Shown here piece by piece: positions 51,961-60,981 of a stretch of 61,031 bases of DNA (positions are counted from its first letter, which is position 1; each line of letters starts with the position of its first letter). The notes beneath the pieces were generated by a model, which saw nothing but the letters and a program-made list of their open reading frames with translations, searched no databases and had not been told where the DNA came from. The translations under genes were made by a program, and so were the position numbers. This stretch comes from Candidatus Poribacteria bacterium (lineage in GTDB: Bacteria; Poribacteria; WGA-4E; WGA-3G), in NCBI GenBank assembly GCA_028821605.1, contig JAPPFM010000019.1, forward strand, positions 1 to 61,031, read 5' to 3'.

Positions 51961-54138
51961 CTATTTCAGATAAATCTCGCCATCTAAATCAGAGATCGTG
52001 TGGTGTGTAGTGGTGATACCACTTGTGACAGCGGTAACTTGCATGGGTAGTTGTATGTTTTGTGGCTTTCCGCTACGATTGTAGGCTACCCAGCCGTTGG
52101 TGAACTCGCGAATGAATAAACCCTCTTGATTTTCATATAGTTGTGCCTTTTCACCGACAGGTTGTCCGAGATCTGCATCCCAGAACGGGTACCAATAATG
52201 GGAATGGTCCTGTGCTTGAGGATCAACGGAGCGCATGCCATCGGTATACAGCACATAGCCATTAGAGTGTGTGAGGCTGAGTGTTGTGAACAGGCGCGCC
52301 CAACGCATATTCTCCGGGCTATCTGGCGACGATGTCCCGATTCCTTCACCTTTTAAACAGTTAACCCGCGGTTCTCTCAGCTGTGTTTCTGCCCATAGGA
52401 GCACGTCCTCAATTCTCTGTAGTCCTTCGCCGGTATAACTGTCTTTGGAACCGCGTCGGGTATCCATGAAAGTGCCGTTGACATATTCGGTGTAGGCTGT
52501 CGGTTTTGTTCGGTCGGTGTTGACGAGTATCAAAAAATCGTCTCGCACGCGTCTGCGAACTTCTTGTAAAATTCGGGTTGTTGCTGCAATAATCTCTTCA
52601 TCTGTGGCATCGTGAAAATGACGATCAATAAAATCCGTGGCATTTGCATTGAATCCAGCTATCATGACACCATCAAAAAGCCCGCATTTGTCAATTGCAA
52701 CAATCCGTTGAATAAGCAAATCCTGCAAATCTGGATTCAAGAAGTCCATCACGTACTCGTCACTCCTATTTTCGATAATCCTGTTGTTACTATCTCTGAG
52801 CCAGAAATCGGAATCTGGCGGAAACGCAGAGGATTGCAAATGGTTATGAATGCGAACTTCAACGAGAAACAACATATTCGCGTTTCGCGAGAGTCTTTGT
52901 TGACGTATGGTTTTTGCCGCTTCCAATTCACCACCCAACCGAGTTGACAGCCCATAAGTAGGTTCCGCCACGGAAGTATCCCACCACAGTCCAAAGAATG
53001 GGCTCCAATGAAGATCGTGCTTCGTAAGACTTTCTGTGTAAAGTATCTCAGTGTCCAAAGACTCTATATTTCCCGATGTCTGTTCATCCCCTATAGATCC
53101 GATAAGATCATCCCATGCCTGAAATACCGAAGGGAAACTTCTGTTTTCCATGCGTGAGACGACTAACGGATTATCTGTTACATCACTGACGGTATCCGAG
53201 GTTTTCTGCGGCAACTGAATTTCCTGTAGCTTGCTACCACGGTTCCCCTTGTCTTCATCAGCATCCACAGTCCTTCCTACCTGATTCCGCACGGATGGTT
53301 TTGCGTCAGTCTCAAGGACGATAGGGGCATCAATAATTTCAACTGTAGGTTCGGATTCAACCTCAAAACTATAGGGTTTCTGAAAACGGGTGAGGTATCG
53401 GCTGCTGGCACTGAACATCAATAGGGTCGCTACAACTACAGCAGTACCAAAAGCTACCCACGGCAAGAACGGTTCCATTTTCGGAGAGGATGTTGGTTTC
53501 ATGTCAACAACTTCGCGCATGATGTTCTGCCTTATATTCGCTGATATCTGCACGCCACCGAGCACTTCTTGGACCAAGAGTTTCTCTTCTTCTTGTAGCC
53601 GTTTTCGGGCACGATGCATCCGAGTCCTTATCGTTTCCACCGACACTCCCAAGAATTTGCCAATTTCCTTCGTGGTCATTTCGCCGAGGTAATAGAGCGT
53701 CATTACCGTACGTTCGCTCTCCGGCAATTTTTCCAAAAGTTTCTTGACGATTTCAAAACGATGTTCAGTTGCTTCCATCTCGCGTTGTTCCAATACGTAA
53801 CGCGCATAAGCAGATTTCGCCACTTCTTCCATAGGTGTGTCCTCCAACGATTGCAATTGATTCGCGGGCTTATGTTTGCGTAGCCAATTCAGACAAAGCC
53901 GATTCGCGATGACATACAGCCACCCAAGAAACTGGCTCGGATTTCTGAGCGTTGAAAGGTTTTGATAGGCGCGGAGGAAAGTATCCTGTGTAATTTCTTC
54001 TGCATAATGGAAATCACCGATTTTCCGCCACGCAAGGGCATGAACGCTTTTTTGGTATTTTTGAACTAAAGTGTCAAATGCCGCGTCGTCGCCCGATAAA
54101 ACAGCGTGAATTAACTGAACATCGTCTTCTCTTTCCAC
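51961..54138 (-). CDS. ECF sigma factor fused to membrane helix and glycoside-hydrolase-like ectodomain
   Basis: A 725-residue protein, GTG start after GGAAGGAAC. Sigma region 2 (~20-90, YAEEITQDTFLRAYQNLSTLRNPSQFLGWLYVIANRLCLNWLR) and region 4 (~130-185, LPESERTVMTLYYLGEMTTKEIGKFLGVSVETIRTRMHRARKRL) are complete. A transmembrane helix (WVAFGTAVVVATLLMFS, ~226-242), a ~95-residue linker and a TIM-barrel-like domain (~336-725) follow, paralogous to the neighbour at 44.5-46.5 kb (both have CGLFDG, DFLILVNT/DFLIMVNT and end DLDGEIYLK). The protein would hold a sigma factor at the membrane with its sensor outside. Release or in-place action is unknown. Confidence 0.82.
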   Translation of the reverse strand: MEREDDVQLIHAVLSGDDAAFDTLVQKYQKSVHALAWRKIGDFHYAEEITQDTFLRAYQNLSTLRNPSQFLGWLYVIANRLCLNWLRKHKPANQLQSLEDTPMEEVAKSAYARYVLEQREMEATEHRFEIVKKLLEKLPESERTVMTLYYLGEMTTKEIGKFLGVSVETIRTRMHRARKRLQEEEKLLVQEVLGGVQISANIRQNIMREVVDMKPTSSPKMEPFLPWVAFGTAVVVATLLMFSASSRYLTRFQKPYSFEVESEPTVEIIDAPIVLETDAKPSVRNQVGRTVDADEDKGNRGSKLQEIQLPQKTSDTVSDVTDNPLVVSRMENRSFPSVFQAWDDLIGSIGDEQTSGNIESLDTEILYTESLTKHDLHWSPFFGLWWDTSVAEPTYGLSTRLGGELEAAKTIRQQRLSRNANMLFLVEVRIHNHLQSSAFPPDSDFWLRDSNNRIIENRSDEYVMDFLNPDLQDLLIQRIVAIDKCGLFDGVMIAGFNANATDFIDRHFHDATDEEIIAATTRILQEVRRRVRDDFLILVNTDRTKPTAYTEYVNGTFMDTRRGSKDSYTGEGLQRIEDVLLWAETQLREPRVNCLKGEGIGTSSPDSPENMRWARLFTTLSLTHSNGYVLYTDGMRSVDPQAQDHSHYWYPFWDADLGQPVGEKAQLYENQEGLFIREFTNGWVAYNRSGKPQNIQLPMQVTAVTSGITTTHHTISDLDGEIYLK

Positions 54139-54210
54139 GGAGTTCCTTCCTCATAAATAGATTCGGCTATGTTGACATCCACTGAAACATCCAATTCAGG
54201 GTTGAGTCTC

Positions 54211-54236
54211 GGACTGTGTGCACTGCAAAACAGTCC
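54211..54236. promoter_or_regulatory. Inverted repeat upstream of the sigma-fusion gene
   Basis: GGACTGT (54211-54217) is mirrored by ACAGTCC (54230-54236), 73 bp before the GTG start, in a 327-bp gap with no other clear feature. Possible operator. Confidence 0.35.
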
Positions 54237-54465
54237 ACACAATTATGTTATGACAATATTAAAGACACAATTTTTATGCAAAACGTTACATCATGTAAAA
54301 AAAATGAATTTTATCAGAAGGGATTTACGGGGCAAGTGGAATTTATCTTGTAAATATGCAGAGTTGATGTCTTTTGACCTGGAAAGTTGTAGTGTTAGTA
54401 TTGGCAATTTGGTACTTGAACGAACTGCTGCCTCGCGTTTACACATGGAAAGGCAGAACGTTTTT

Positions 54466-54966
54466 CTATGGTGAATTGATGAGAAGATCTAGGGAGGTTT
54501 TACTATTAGTTTCGGGATTGAACGTGAGCAGCCGCTCGCTTTGCGCCGCCCGAAGCAGGCGTTTATCGGAACTGACCAGAATTAGATTACGCCCACCTGC
54601 TTGTAGTTCGTTCGCTTTATCAAGCGCGCACTGAAGGATGTATGCATCGGTACTATTAATGGAATAGTCATCAATAAGTTTCCTAGCGGAGATTTTTTGG
54701 CTGACGGTTGCATGCACTTGTACCATTTCGCTACTATTTATGACTTCAGTCTCAAACTGCTGAATTGCTTGATTGAACTCGGAGGCGGTAATTTCCGCTC
54801 TATTCCTCTTTCTCACTATGACAGAGCGAGTTTCGTCCATACTATCAAACAAACAAACTATTCGCTCTGCAGAAACATTGGCAAAGAAATAGTTGATGAG
54901 AGGTGTTCCTTTTTCTACAACGTATCGTTTTGCAATAGCATTCGCATCTAACCAGAAATAATTCAC
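54466..54966 (-). CDS. PIN-domain protein, VapC-like
   Basis: A 166-residue PIN domain. Acidic site residues appear as D8 (YFWLDANAIAKRY), E45 (MDETRSVIVRK), D107 (NSTDAYILQCAL) and D133 (LVSSDKRLL). PIN proteins are Mg2+-dependent RNases, most often toxins. No small antitoxin gene is next to it; it follows the 1139-residue protein by 20 bp on the same strand, which suggests one transcript. Confidence 0.8.
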   Translation of the reverse strand: MNYFWLDANAIAKRYVVEKGTPLINYFFANVSAERIVCLFDSMDETRSVIVRKRNRAEITASEFNQAIQQFETEVINSSEMVQVHATVSQKISARKLIDDYSINSTDAYILQCALDKANELQAGGRNLILVSSDKRLLRAAQSERLLTFNPETNSKTSLDLLINSP

Positions 54967-54986
54967 GCAGGCTGCTCCTTATTATC

Positions 54987-57900
54987 TCAATTCTGATTTT
55001 CATCATAAAGAGACCTTAAGAAGTCAAATCCTGCTTCACCGTATAGATTGCAAATCTGGTCAGCAACCTCCTTGTGCTTGGTGTTATACAGAGCACGGAC
55101 GATTCCCTGAATATGTTCCTGATCGTGATATGGATAAATGCTGTGCGTTAGCATTCCCAGATAAATGTCTGCCACTTCCCTTGGGGTTTTGGTGGCATGC
55201 GGCAGCAGCTCCTCAACGAAAAATGCAGAATCGGTAAGTCCTCTGATGTGCTGTGTAGACATTTTTAGCCATTTTAGCACTTCCGCATCTATCTTATCAA
55301 CGAGTGCTACCCATCCCGATAAACGAGATAAAACCTCCTGGTATTCCATCACATCACTTTTTTGGGAAAGCACCTCAAACAATGCACGCCATGCTGGAAC
55401 AACCTTCGCTTTCACTTTTGGGGAGAGATTATGTCTTTGTCGCCAGAAAAAATGAACCAAGTGTGAGAGGTGATTTGGGTTTTCACTATTTATCAACTGA
55501 TAGATGAGACTGGTTTTGTCGTTTAAAGTTTCACTACCCTCTATCCAACCTGTACAGACATGTGCAACAAGCCGCTCCTGGACTTCCATATTAGTAAAAT
55601 CGGTGTTTAGTCCTTTTTGATAGTGTCCATGCGCCTTAAGCAGATAATGTAACTCTTCGTGGATGTCGGAATAGAATAAATATCCAGAAAAAGCTACTCG
55701 CCAATAATCTTCGTCTTGTTGCGGGAAAATGTTGTCTATGTTGCTAATGACCCATTCCTTATCAAGATATAGGAGATTTGGTAAATAAGCACCAAGGGCA
55801 AAAGAAAACCCAATAGAGGGCTCAATGCTTCTGTCCAGTCTATTGGTGAATTCCCTTTTGATAGAAAGAGGCCAACGACTGCCTTGTTTGATATTGTTAG
55901 TACGGGCAAACCGTAAAGCATAGTCTATCATCGCTGTGAACGTCTTACCCTTGACTGAACCCGCAAAAGTGAGAGGCAAGTCTACAGTCTGTATACCGTC
56001 TCTGGTTGCAATAACAGGACCTTCCGCTTTAACCTTTCCTACAAGTATTAAAAGGATTTCCTCAGCAAGAGGTAAGAGTTGCACATCAAATGCATATTTA
56101 TCATTTTTTGTTCCCTCTGTCACCAAATCAGCTACGACAGATAAAACCCAATCCCTATAGTTTAAACCGGTTTCGTGTTGTTCATCCCAAAACCGTTCGG
56201 AGGAAAGGAGTTGATGGATAAATTTTAGCAACCCTGTCCAATCAAATTCCTTTTTATCGCGCCATGCATCTAGAAATCCGTATAACAACGAATGTTGATA
56301 AAAATTCTTGACCTCTTGGAAGGATTGTAAATCATCCGTAAACCGTTGTGGATTTGTCCCAACACATTCTTTCAGTGTCCTCGCTAATCCTTCTTCAGTT
56401 GGATCTGATCTTCTGACTATGACTTCCTGTTCCTTAAACTCAACGAGATATTCAGCAATTTGCGTATTTGACATGGCAAACAGTTCTTCAACAGTTAGTG
56501 GACTAGAGCTTCCTGCCCAAATTTCAATATTGAAAAGAGACCCCGGATTTTCAAGTTGCTCTGGGTTTATCTGCTCATACTTCTGATAAGCAGATAAAAT
56601 CTCTGCATTGCCTGTTTCCATAAGCGCAGATAACCATTCTCGCTTTCTGTAAGCTATAACTTTCTCGCGAGTTTCAAAATCATCGGCAGACACCATGTAC
56701 TGAGCACGCTCTATCCAGTCCAATATCCGCTCAATTTCGGACTCCCCAAAGGTACGACAATTAGTTTGAATCAATTGATAAAGTTCAGGCTTCAGCCCAA
56801 TACTTTCAAGCGGGTTTCCCTGCCATTCCCAAAATATCTGTTTCAAATTCTCGTAATGATGTGTGACGGCGGTAAGGGCAATCCGCCCGAAAATAGATCG
56901 CGCTTCTTTTTTCAAAGGATCATCGCAATTTACGGCTAATCCTTCTTGCAACAAACCCTTTACTATTTCCTCAAGGTCATTATCAAATTCGACAGATTGT
57001 AACAAACCAGAGGTAAAACCAACCAACAGTTCGGCATAACGTCGGTGAGGATAGTCAGAAGGGTTACTGTCAATTTTGGATATAATATTAAACGAATATG
57101 CTCCTTCATCAATAAGTGCTTGAATTCGCGCATAGGCAATCTGTACAGTTTCAATTCCACATAACTTTGCGATGTCTTGCTCGTGTTTATGGAGGGCATC
57201 CCATAGCCAGTGCTCCTCCATAACAGCTCTTATATCACGATGGACGACCTCGGCATCAAGCATATTTTCAAGCAGCGCAAGGGTTAGTTCTTTGGCACCT
57301 CCGTTGAGAAGTTTCGGTAAAACTGTTTCACTGATTGTGGGGTTCATTAATGCAGTTCGTACTCTAGATTTCAATGCAACACCAATGAACGTTATGTGCC
57401 GAGATCCTATTCTCTCTATAGGAAGAGCACAAATAATTTTGATAACTTGAGAATCCGTGTGATCGCTTGTTACACTTACCTCAGCATCATTGGTGTAATC
57501 AACTATGGAGTCGACAATGTCAGCAAGAATGTTGATAGTTTCTTCACAAGGTGACTCCTGAGTGTAATTGGCAACCTTCTCTACGTATCCCAAAGCATGC
57601 CAAAAATGTATAGGCTGATCAGGTGCCTCTCGGTGAATAGGTTGATTTCCCGGATCAAACCATCCTGCCTCCTTTAAAGGTTTCAGCCATGTCGGAGAGT
57701 CCAGTTCGTTGAAGAAATAGGTGTATCTGACTTCGGATGTTAATAGAGTGGGCAGTGTTTTTATTCTTTCTTTTGTCGGTTTTTTATCGAGGAGGCGATC
57801 TATTGTGTTAAGAAGATTAAAATGGTTACCTACCAAATCTGCCAAGATGTTTTCAAATTCGTTCCAAAGCGGAACAAACGCTTCTTTTTCTCGAGGAGAG

Positions 57901-58406
57901 TTCCATGCACCGTGGCGATGGGCAAATGCAGCAAAACGTTTAGCAACGCTTATCCACCTTTCAGCAAGTGGGGAAGGATGGTCAATACCTAAGGACTGCA
58001 GAATTGAAGTTTTATGTTTCCCGATTCGGTTGTAAGCTATTTCGACAGTTCCAGGAGTACTGGTGGCAAATTTAAAACTGCCTTCTTTTCCTTTCTCGTA
58101 GGTAGACTTGTTCCCATCGGGGGTTCTAATGACAAATTCAAGTTCCTCTTTTTTTTCTTCTGACAAGATATTTCTTAAACCGCCCTCAATTTCCCGAGCA
58201 ATATGTGCTAAAAGATAAGACGCAGCCTCCAAATCGTTGTCGTTTAGTACTTTTACGCCTGAGAGATAAAAGGCAGCGATTTCGGGACCGATAGCTTGTA
58301 GGTTTCGGTAAATTTCAACTTGCCGTGGAGATAATTCAGAATTGCGGTTTTGAAGTCTCTCAGGTGGCTGTAGTAAATTTTGTTCTCCGTCAAATCCATT
58401 TTTCAT
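54987..58406 (-). CDS. Large helical protein of unknown function
   Basis: A 1139-residue cytosolic protein with no signal peptide or membrane segment and a predicted all-helical make-up. The stretch YTYFFNELDSPTWLKPLKEAGWF (~230-252) resembles a motif I associate with large helical-repeat proteins found in bacterial defense islands. I see no Walker A motif, nuclease motif or HTH. Start ATG at 58406. A MITE lies directly upstream (58443-58566) and the PIN protein directly downstream. A role with the PIN protein is inference only. Confidence 0.6.
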   Translation of the reverse strand: MKNGFDGEQNLLQPPERLQNRNSELSPRQVEIYRNLQAIGPEIAAFYLSGVKVLNDNDLEAASYLLAHIAREIEGGLRNILSEEKKEELEFVIRTPDGNKSTYEKGKEGSFKFATSTPGTVEIAYNRIGKHKTSILQSLGIDHPSPLAERWISVAKRFAAFAHRHGAWNSPREKEAFVPLWNEFENILADLVGNHFNLLNTIDRLLDKKPTKERIKTLPTLLTSEVRYTYFFNELDSPTWLKPLKEAGWFDPGNQPIHREAPDQPIHFWHALGYVEKVANYTQESPCEETINILADIVDSIVDYTNDAEVSVTSDHTDSQVIKIICALPIERIGSRHITFIGVALKSRVRTALMNPTISETVLPKLLNGGAKELTLALLENMLDAEVVHRDIRAVMEEHWLWDALHKHEQDIAKLCGIETVQIAYARIQALIDEGAYSFNIISKIDSNPSDYPHRRYAELLVGFTSGLLQSVEFDNDLEEIVKGLLQEGLAVNCDDPLKKEARSIFGRIALTAVTHHYENLKQIFWEWQGNPLESIGLKPELYQLIQTNCRTFGESEIERILDWIERAQYMVSADDFETREKVIAYRKREWLSALMETGNAEILSAYQKYEQINPEQLENPGSLFNIEIWAGSSSPLTVEELFAMSNTQIAEYLVEFKEQEVIVRRSDPTEEGLARTLKECVGTNPQRFTDDLQSFQEVKNFYQHSLLYGFLDAWRDKKEFDWTGLLKFIHQLLSSERFWDEQHETGLNYRDWVLSVVADLVTEGTKNDKYAFDVQLLPLAEEILLILVGKVKAEGPVIATRDGIQTVDLPLTFAGSVKGKTFTAMIDYALRFARTNNIKQGSRWPLSIKREFTNRLDRSIEPSIGFSFALGAYLPNLLYLDKEWVISNIDNIFPQQDEDYWRVAFSGYLFYSDIHEELHYLLKAHGHYQKGLNTDFTNMEVQERLVAHVCTGWIEGSETLNDKTSLIYQLINSENPNHLSHLVHFFWRQRHNLSPKVKAKVVPAWRALFEVLSQKSDVMEYQEVLSRLSGWVALVDKIDAEVLKWLKMSTQHIRGLTDSAFFVEELLPHATKTPREVADIYLGMLTHSIYPYHDQEHIQGIVRALYNTKHKEVADQICNLYGEAGFDFLRSLYDENQN

Positions 58407-58442
58407 ACTTTATACCTCTTCTTCCTCAAGACTCATATCAAT

Positions 58443-58566
58443 ATTTTATAGTAAAGCCCACAATTACTTGAACATTGCGGGGAGGCGAGGATACAATCCT
58501 CGCCAGCGGCGGTGGGGAGGATTGTATTGATCAACTGTTCATATATTTTCCGATTTTACTATAAAT
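58443..58566. mobile_element. MITE with TTTATAGTAAA terminal repeats
   Basis: A 124-bp element. ATTTTATAGTAAAGCC at the left end is mirrored by GATTTTACTATAAAT at the right end, and the core CGAGGATACAATCCTCG is a palindrome. Partial or reverse copies are at 21039-21132 and 24704-24742. Confidence 0.7.
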
Positions 58567-58594
58567 CCCGGAGATTCAAGATACTCGCTTTTGG

Positions 58595-59020
58595 CTATTT
58601 TTGTTGAATTTGCTGAATTCCTTCCAAGATTGTGTCTCGGTCAAGTTGGTCAAGCCATTTATGACGTTCAGCGGTATAATCGTCGGTACCGGGTTTGCGT
58701 ATCCTGATAAAGCGCGCCATTCCGACGGGCCCCAGTTGGTCTGAAATAACCTTAAGCCCCAATTTGTAAAAAGCTATGTCTGACATTTGACTGAGGTCTC
58801 TGTGAGACACAAACAGTTTTATTGGATACGCCTCATAGACTTTCTCTTGAATCTTTTGCATCTCAGGGTGGGAAAGTGTCTGTGCTCTCACCTCGATGTC
58901 GTTCTCGCTTGGTTTACAGATTCCGAGAAACCGTGTTGTCCCGTCTATCCCGAGATGTTCCGCCAGAATTTTAATCACGAGTTCGTAAACCTTGCTATCT
59001 GGCATTTCTAAAATGTTCAT
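58595..59020 (-). CDS. Two-repeat small protein of unknown family
   Basis: A 141-residue protein made of two related ~60-residue halves. Half 1 is MPDSKVYELVIKILAEHLGIDGTTRFLGI...; half 2 is MSDIAFYKLGLKVISDQLGPVGMARFIRI.... Both continue into a HP/RH-rich helix. Single copies of the second type (LGPVGMARF, YTAERHKWLDQLD) occur as ~70-residue proteins in other bacteria as I recall. A possible antitoxin-like or small regulatory fold; unproven. Confidence 0.5.
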   Translation of the reverse strand: MNILEMPDSKVYELVIKILAEHLGIDGTTRFLGICKPSENDIEVRAQTLSHPEMQKIQEKVYEAYPIKLFVSHRDLSQMSDIAFYKLGLKVISDQLGPVGMARFIRIRKPGTDDYTAERHKWLDQLDRDTILEGIQQIQQK

Positions 59021-59098
59021 TTGCCCTTACCTTTGTAATCATGTATGTGGATTTTCGACGCGGACAGGAAGCGGCGATCAGAAAGGAATGTTTCACCA

Positions 59099-59132
59099 CC
59101 GTAAGGCGAAGTCGGAAAACCTCGCCTTATGG
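59099..59132. other. Hairpin after the 59.2-kb gene
   Basis: CCGTAAGGCGA (59099-59109) and TCGCCTTATGG (59122-59132) form an 11-bp stem with one G-U. No T-run follows on either strand, so a mRNA 3' hairpin or repeat is more likely than a rho-independent terminator. Confidence 0.45.
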
Positions 59133-59151
59133 ATAAATCAGGGTCCAAAAC

Positions 59152-59775
59152 CTATTTGCGTTCAGGTTGTGCTTCCATCGCCGGATAGACAACTATATCG
59201 GATTGCGTGATGAGTACACCGACGTAGAAAGTCAACCAGTCACCGCAGAGTTCAATAGACATGTACTCGTCGTTATCGCTGGCGTACTCGTGAAGCTCAA
59301 CCTCAAATTTCTCTTCCCCTTCTGCATTGGTAACGGTGAGCATTCCGGGGATAACATCCTGTCGGTTGTATTCAACAGCGATGTCTTCGTTTTCATTCTC
59401 TGGATCCGGAAAATAGAGGGTCATTTCATCCGGCAACGGATCCCCAAGTTCGCATTCGTCGTCAATAATCCACCGGGAAACCTCGTAGTCGTCCTTAGTT
59501 CCGGCAACATGATCGACACCGATAACAACCTCCTCCTCTGCGTCGCGGATATGATACATATAGCGACGGAGACTGTCGCCTTCATACTTCTTTCGCGTGA
59601 CCAGTTTGAAGGCGTGCGAAGTGTCTCCGGTCTCCTCATACGTAATGATGTCGGAGAGTTCAATCATACTGTCAATCGGAATGTCAACTAACTCATGCCG
59701 TTCCGGCTTTTTGGGTTCAGCCTCTTTTCGTCTGCCAAACAGAGATTTGCCGTCTTTTCTACCAAATAGTGCCAT
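59152..59775 (-). CDS. Acidic cytosolic protein, possibly YjfK/DUF2491-like
   Basis: A 207-residue protein. A basic, glycine-rich N-terminus (MALFGRKDGKSLFGRRK) precedes an acidic beta-rich body (GVDHVAGTKDDYEVSRWIIDDE, CGDWLTFYVGVLI). The pattern weakly recalls YjfK/DUF2491 proteins; not certain. The ATG follows AGGTGGGAAC. It lies 8 bp behind the next gene, so the two form an operon. Confidence 0.5.
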   Translation of the reverse strand: MALFGRKDGKSLFGRRKEAEPKKPERHELVDIPIDSMIELSDIITYEETGDTSHAFKLVTRKKYEGDSLRRYMYHIRDAEEEVVIGVDHVAGTKDDYEVSRWIIDDECELGDPLPDEMTLYFPDPENENEDIAVEYNRQDVIPGMLTVTNAEGEEKFEVELHEYASDNDEYMSIELCGDWLTFYVGVLITQSDIVVYPAMEAQPERK

Positions 59776-59783
59776 GTTCCCAC

Positions 59784-60857
59784 CTAAAAATAACCCTTAT
59801 TATACATCACCAACGCAATCACACCAACAACAAGGATACTTCCGAAGATAAGAAGGAACCAAGTCCCTCCGGATGTCCCCCTCTGGACAACAACAGTTCG
59901 CGTGGGTGGCGAGCGCGCTGTGCTTGTGGTGGATGCGGGTGCAGTTACGTTAGGTGTTTCTTGGGCAGCTGCAAGGAGTTCCGCTTTTAATGCCTCTTCA
60001 TCTGGAAGCTCATCAACCGTGAAAACCTCCGAGCCTTCCCCATAAAATTTATCCGGATTCTCTTCAACATAACTTGCTACATAGTTTTCATCTGGATTGG
60101 TCCCCGGATCCACATAATTCGAGTTCGGCTCAATACCTTGGTTTTCGTAATAGTCTCGATAGAGTTCATACTCCGCCTGCTTTTCGGCACTCCAATGCGA
60201 CCTGTCATAATCGCGATGATGGTAGTGCCACAAGTAACTATGGCGAATCGCGTGGTTGTAGTAGTCATGGAAATAGATACCGAACATGAGATTGTTAAAC
60301 GCCATGGATGCAGCCAAAGGGTACATTGAATATCCCATCATAGGATAGTAACCACCGAAATTATTGACGTTGATCGTTTGGCGTCCCTCCCGACGCGCAC
60401 GTGCGGTTTCCCGATTTGCCCTTCGGTTCTGGCGTTTCAAACTGCGGTTTTCCGCTTTGAGTTGCCGAACTTGTTTCCGGTTCTGTGTTCTCACCTGTCG
60501 CTGCTGGCCGCGCGTTGTGGTCGTGTTTCGGTTCGTTGCGGTTGTTGCTCTGGCACGGCTTGTCGCGGTCTGCCTCTGACGTGCTACGGTACTGGAGCGC
60601 GTGGTGCTCCGCGTTGCGCTGTTTCTGCTATAACTGCTACCGGTACTGCGTGTCGTCCGCGTCGAATTTCGCGGAGTACTATAAGAACGCCTCGGTGTGG
60701 AACTTCGGCGACTGGTGCTGCGGCTGAAACTCCGGCTGCGGCTGAAACTCCGCCCTCCGCCAAAACCGCGGCGGCTTTCTACGATATCCGGTGCAAAACT
60801 AAACAAAAAGACAACCAAAACCGCGAGGATTGAGAATTTTTGAAATTTACGTTTCAC
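59784..60857 (-). CDS. Exported Ser/Arg/Thr-rich protein with C-terminal membrane helix
   Basis: A 357-residue protein, GTG start after AAGGAGGAAG. Signal segment (FSILAVLVVFLFSFAPDIV, ~7-25). Residues ~30-125 are almost only S, R, T (FGGGRSFSRSRSFSRSTSRRSS style). A basic coiled stretch (LKAENRSLKRQNRRANRETARARREGR) and a His/Tyr-rich part (YFHDYYNHAIRHSYLWHYHHRDYDRSHW) follow. A transmembrane helix near the end (WFLLIFGSILVVGVIALVMY) completes the protein. Function unknown. Confidence 0.6.
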   Translation of the reverse strand: MKRKFQKFSILAVLVVFLFSFAPDIVESRRGFGGGRSFSRSRSFSRSTSRRSSTPRRSYSTPRNSTRTTRSTGSSYSRNSATRSTTRSSTVARQRQTATSRARATTATNRNTTTTRGQQRQVRTQNRKQVRQLKAENRSLKRQNRRANRETARARREGRQTINVNNFGGYYPMMGYSMYPLAASMAFNNLMFGIYFHDYYNHAIRHSYLWHYHHRDYDRSHWSAEKQAEYELYRDYYENQGIEPNSNYVDPGTNPDENYVASYVEENPDKFYGEGSEVFTVDELPDEEALKAELLAAAQETPNVTAPASTTSTARSPPTRTVVVQRGTSGGTWFLLIFGSILVVGVIALVMYNKGYF

Positions 60858-60894
60858 CCTGATCTTCCTCCTTAGATTTTTTCATTGAAAAAAC

Positions 60895-60923
60895 TTGACA
60901 AAAGACACCGAATTTGTTAAAAT
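60895..60923 (+). promoter_or_regulatory. Sigma-70-type promoter of the tRNA-Arg gene
   Basis: TTGACA (60895-60900), 17-bp spacer and TAAAAT (60918-60923), 58 bp before the tRNA. The best consensus promoter in the window. Confidence 0.8.
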
Positions 60924-60981
60924 ATTAAAGATATATGTGAATTCAGGCTTGGTTTTGCAACCTCCCTGATTTTAGATTCAT

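Noticed and set aside
54987-58406. Possible STAND/Avs-type NTPase
   Set aside because: No Walker A or Walker B motif can be found in the 1139 residues.
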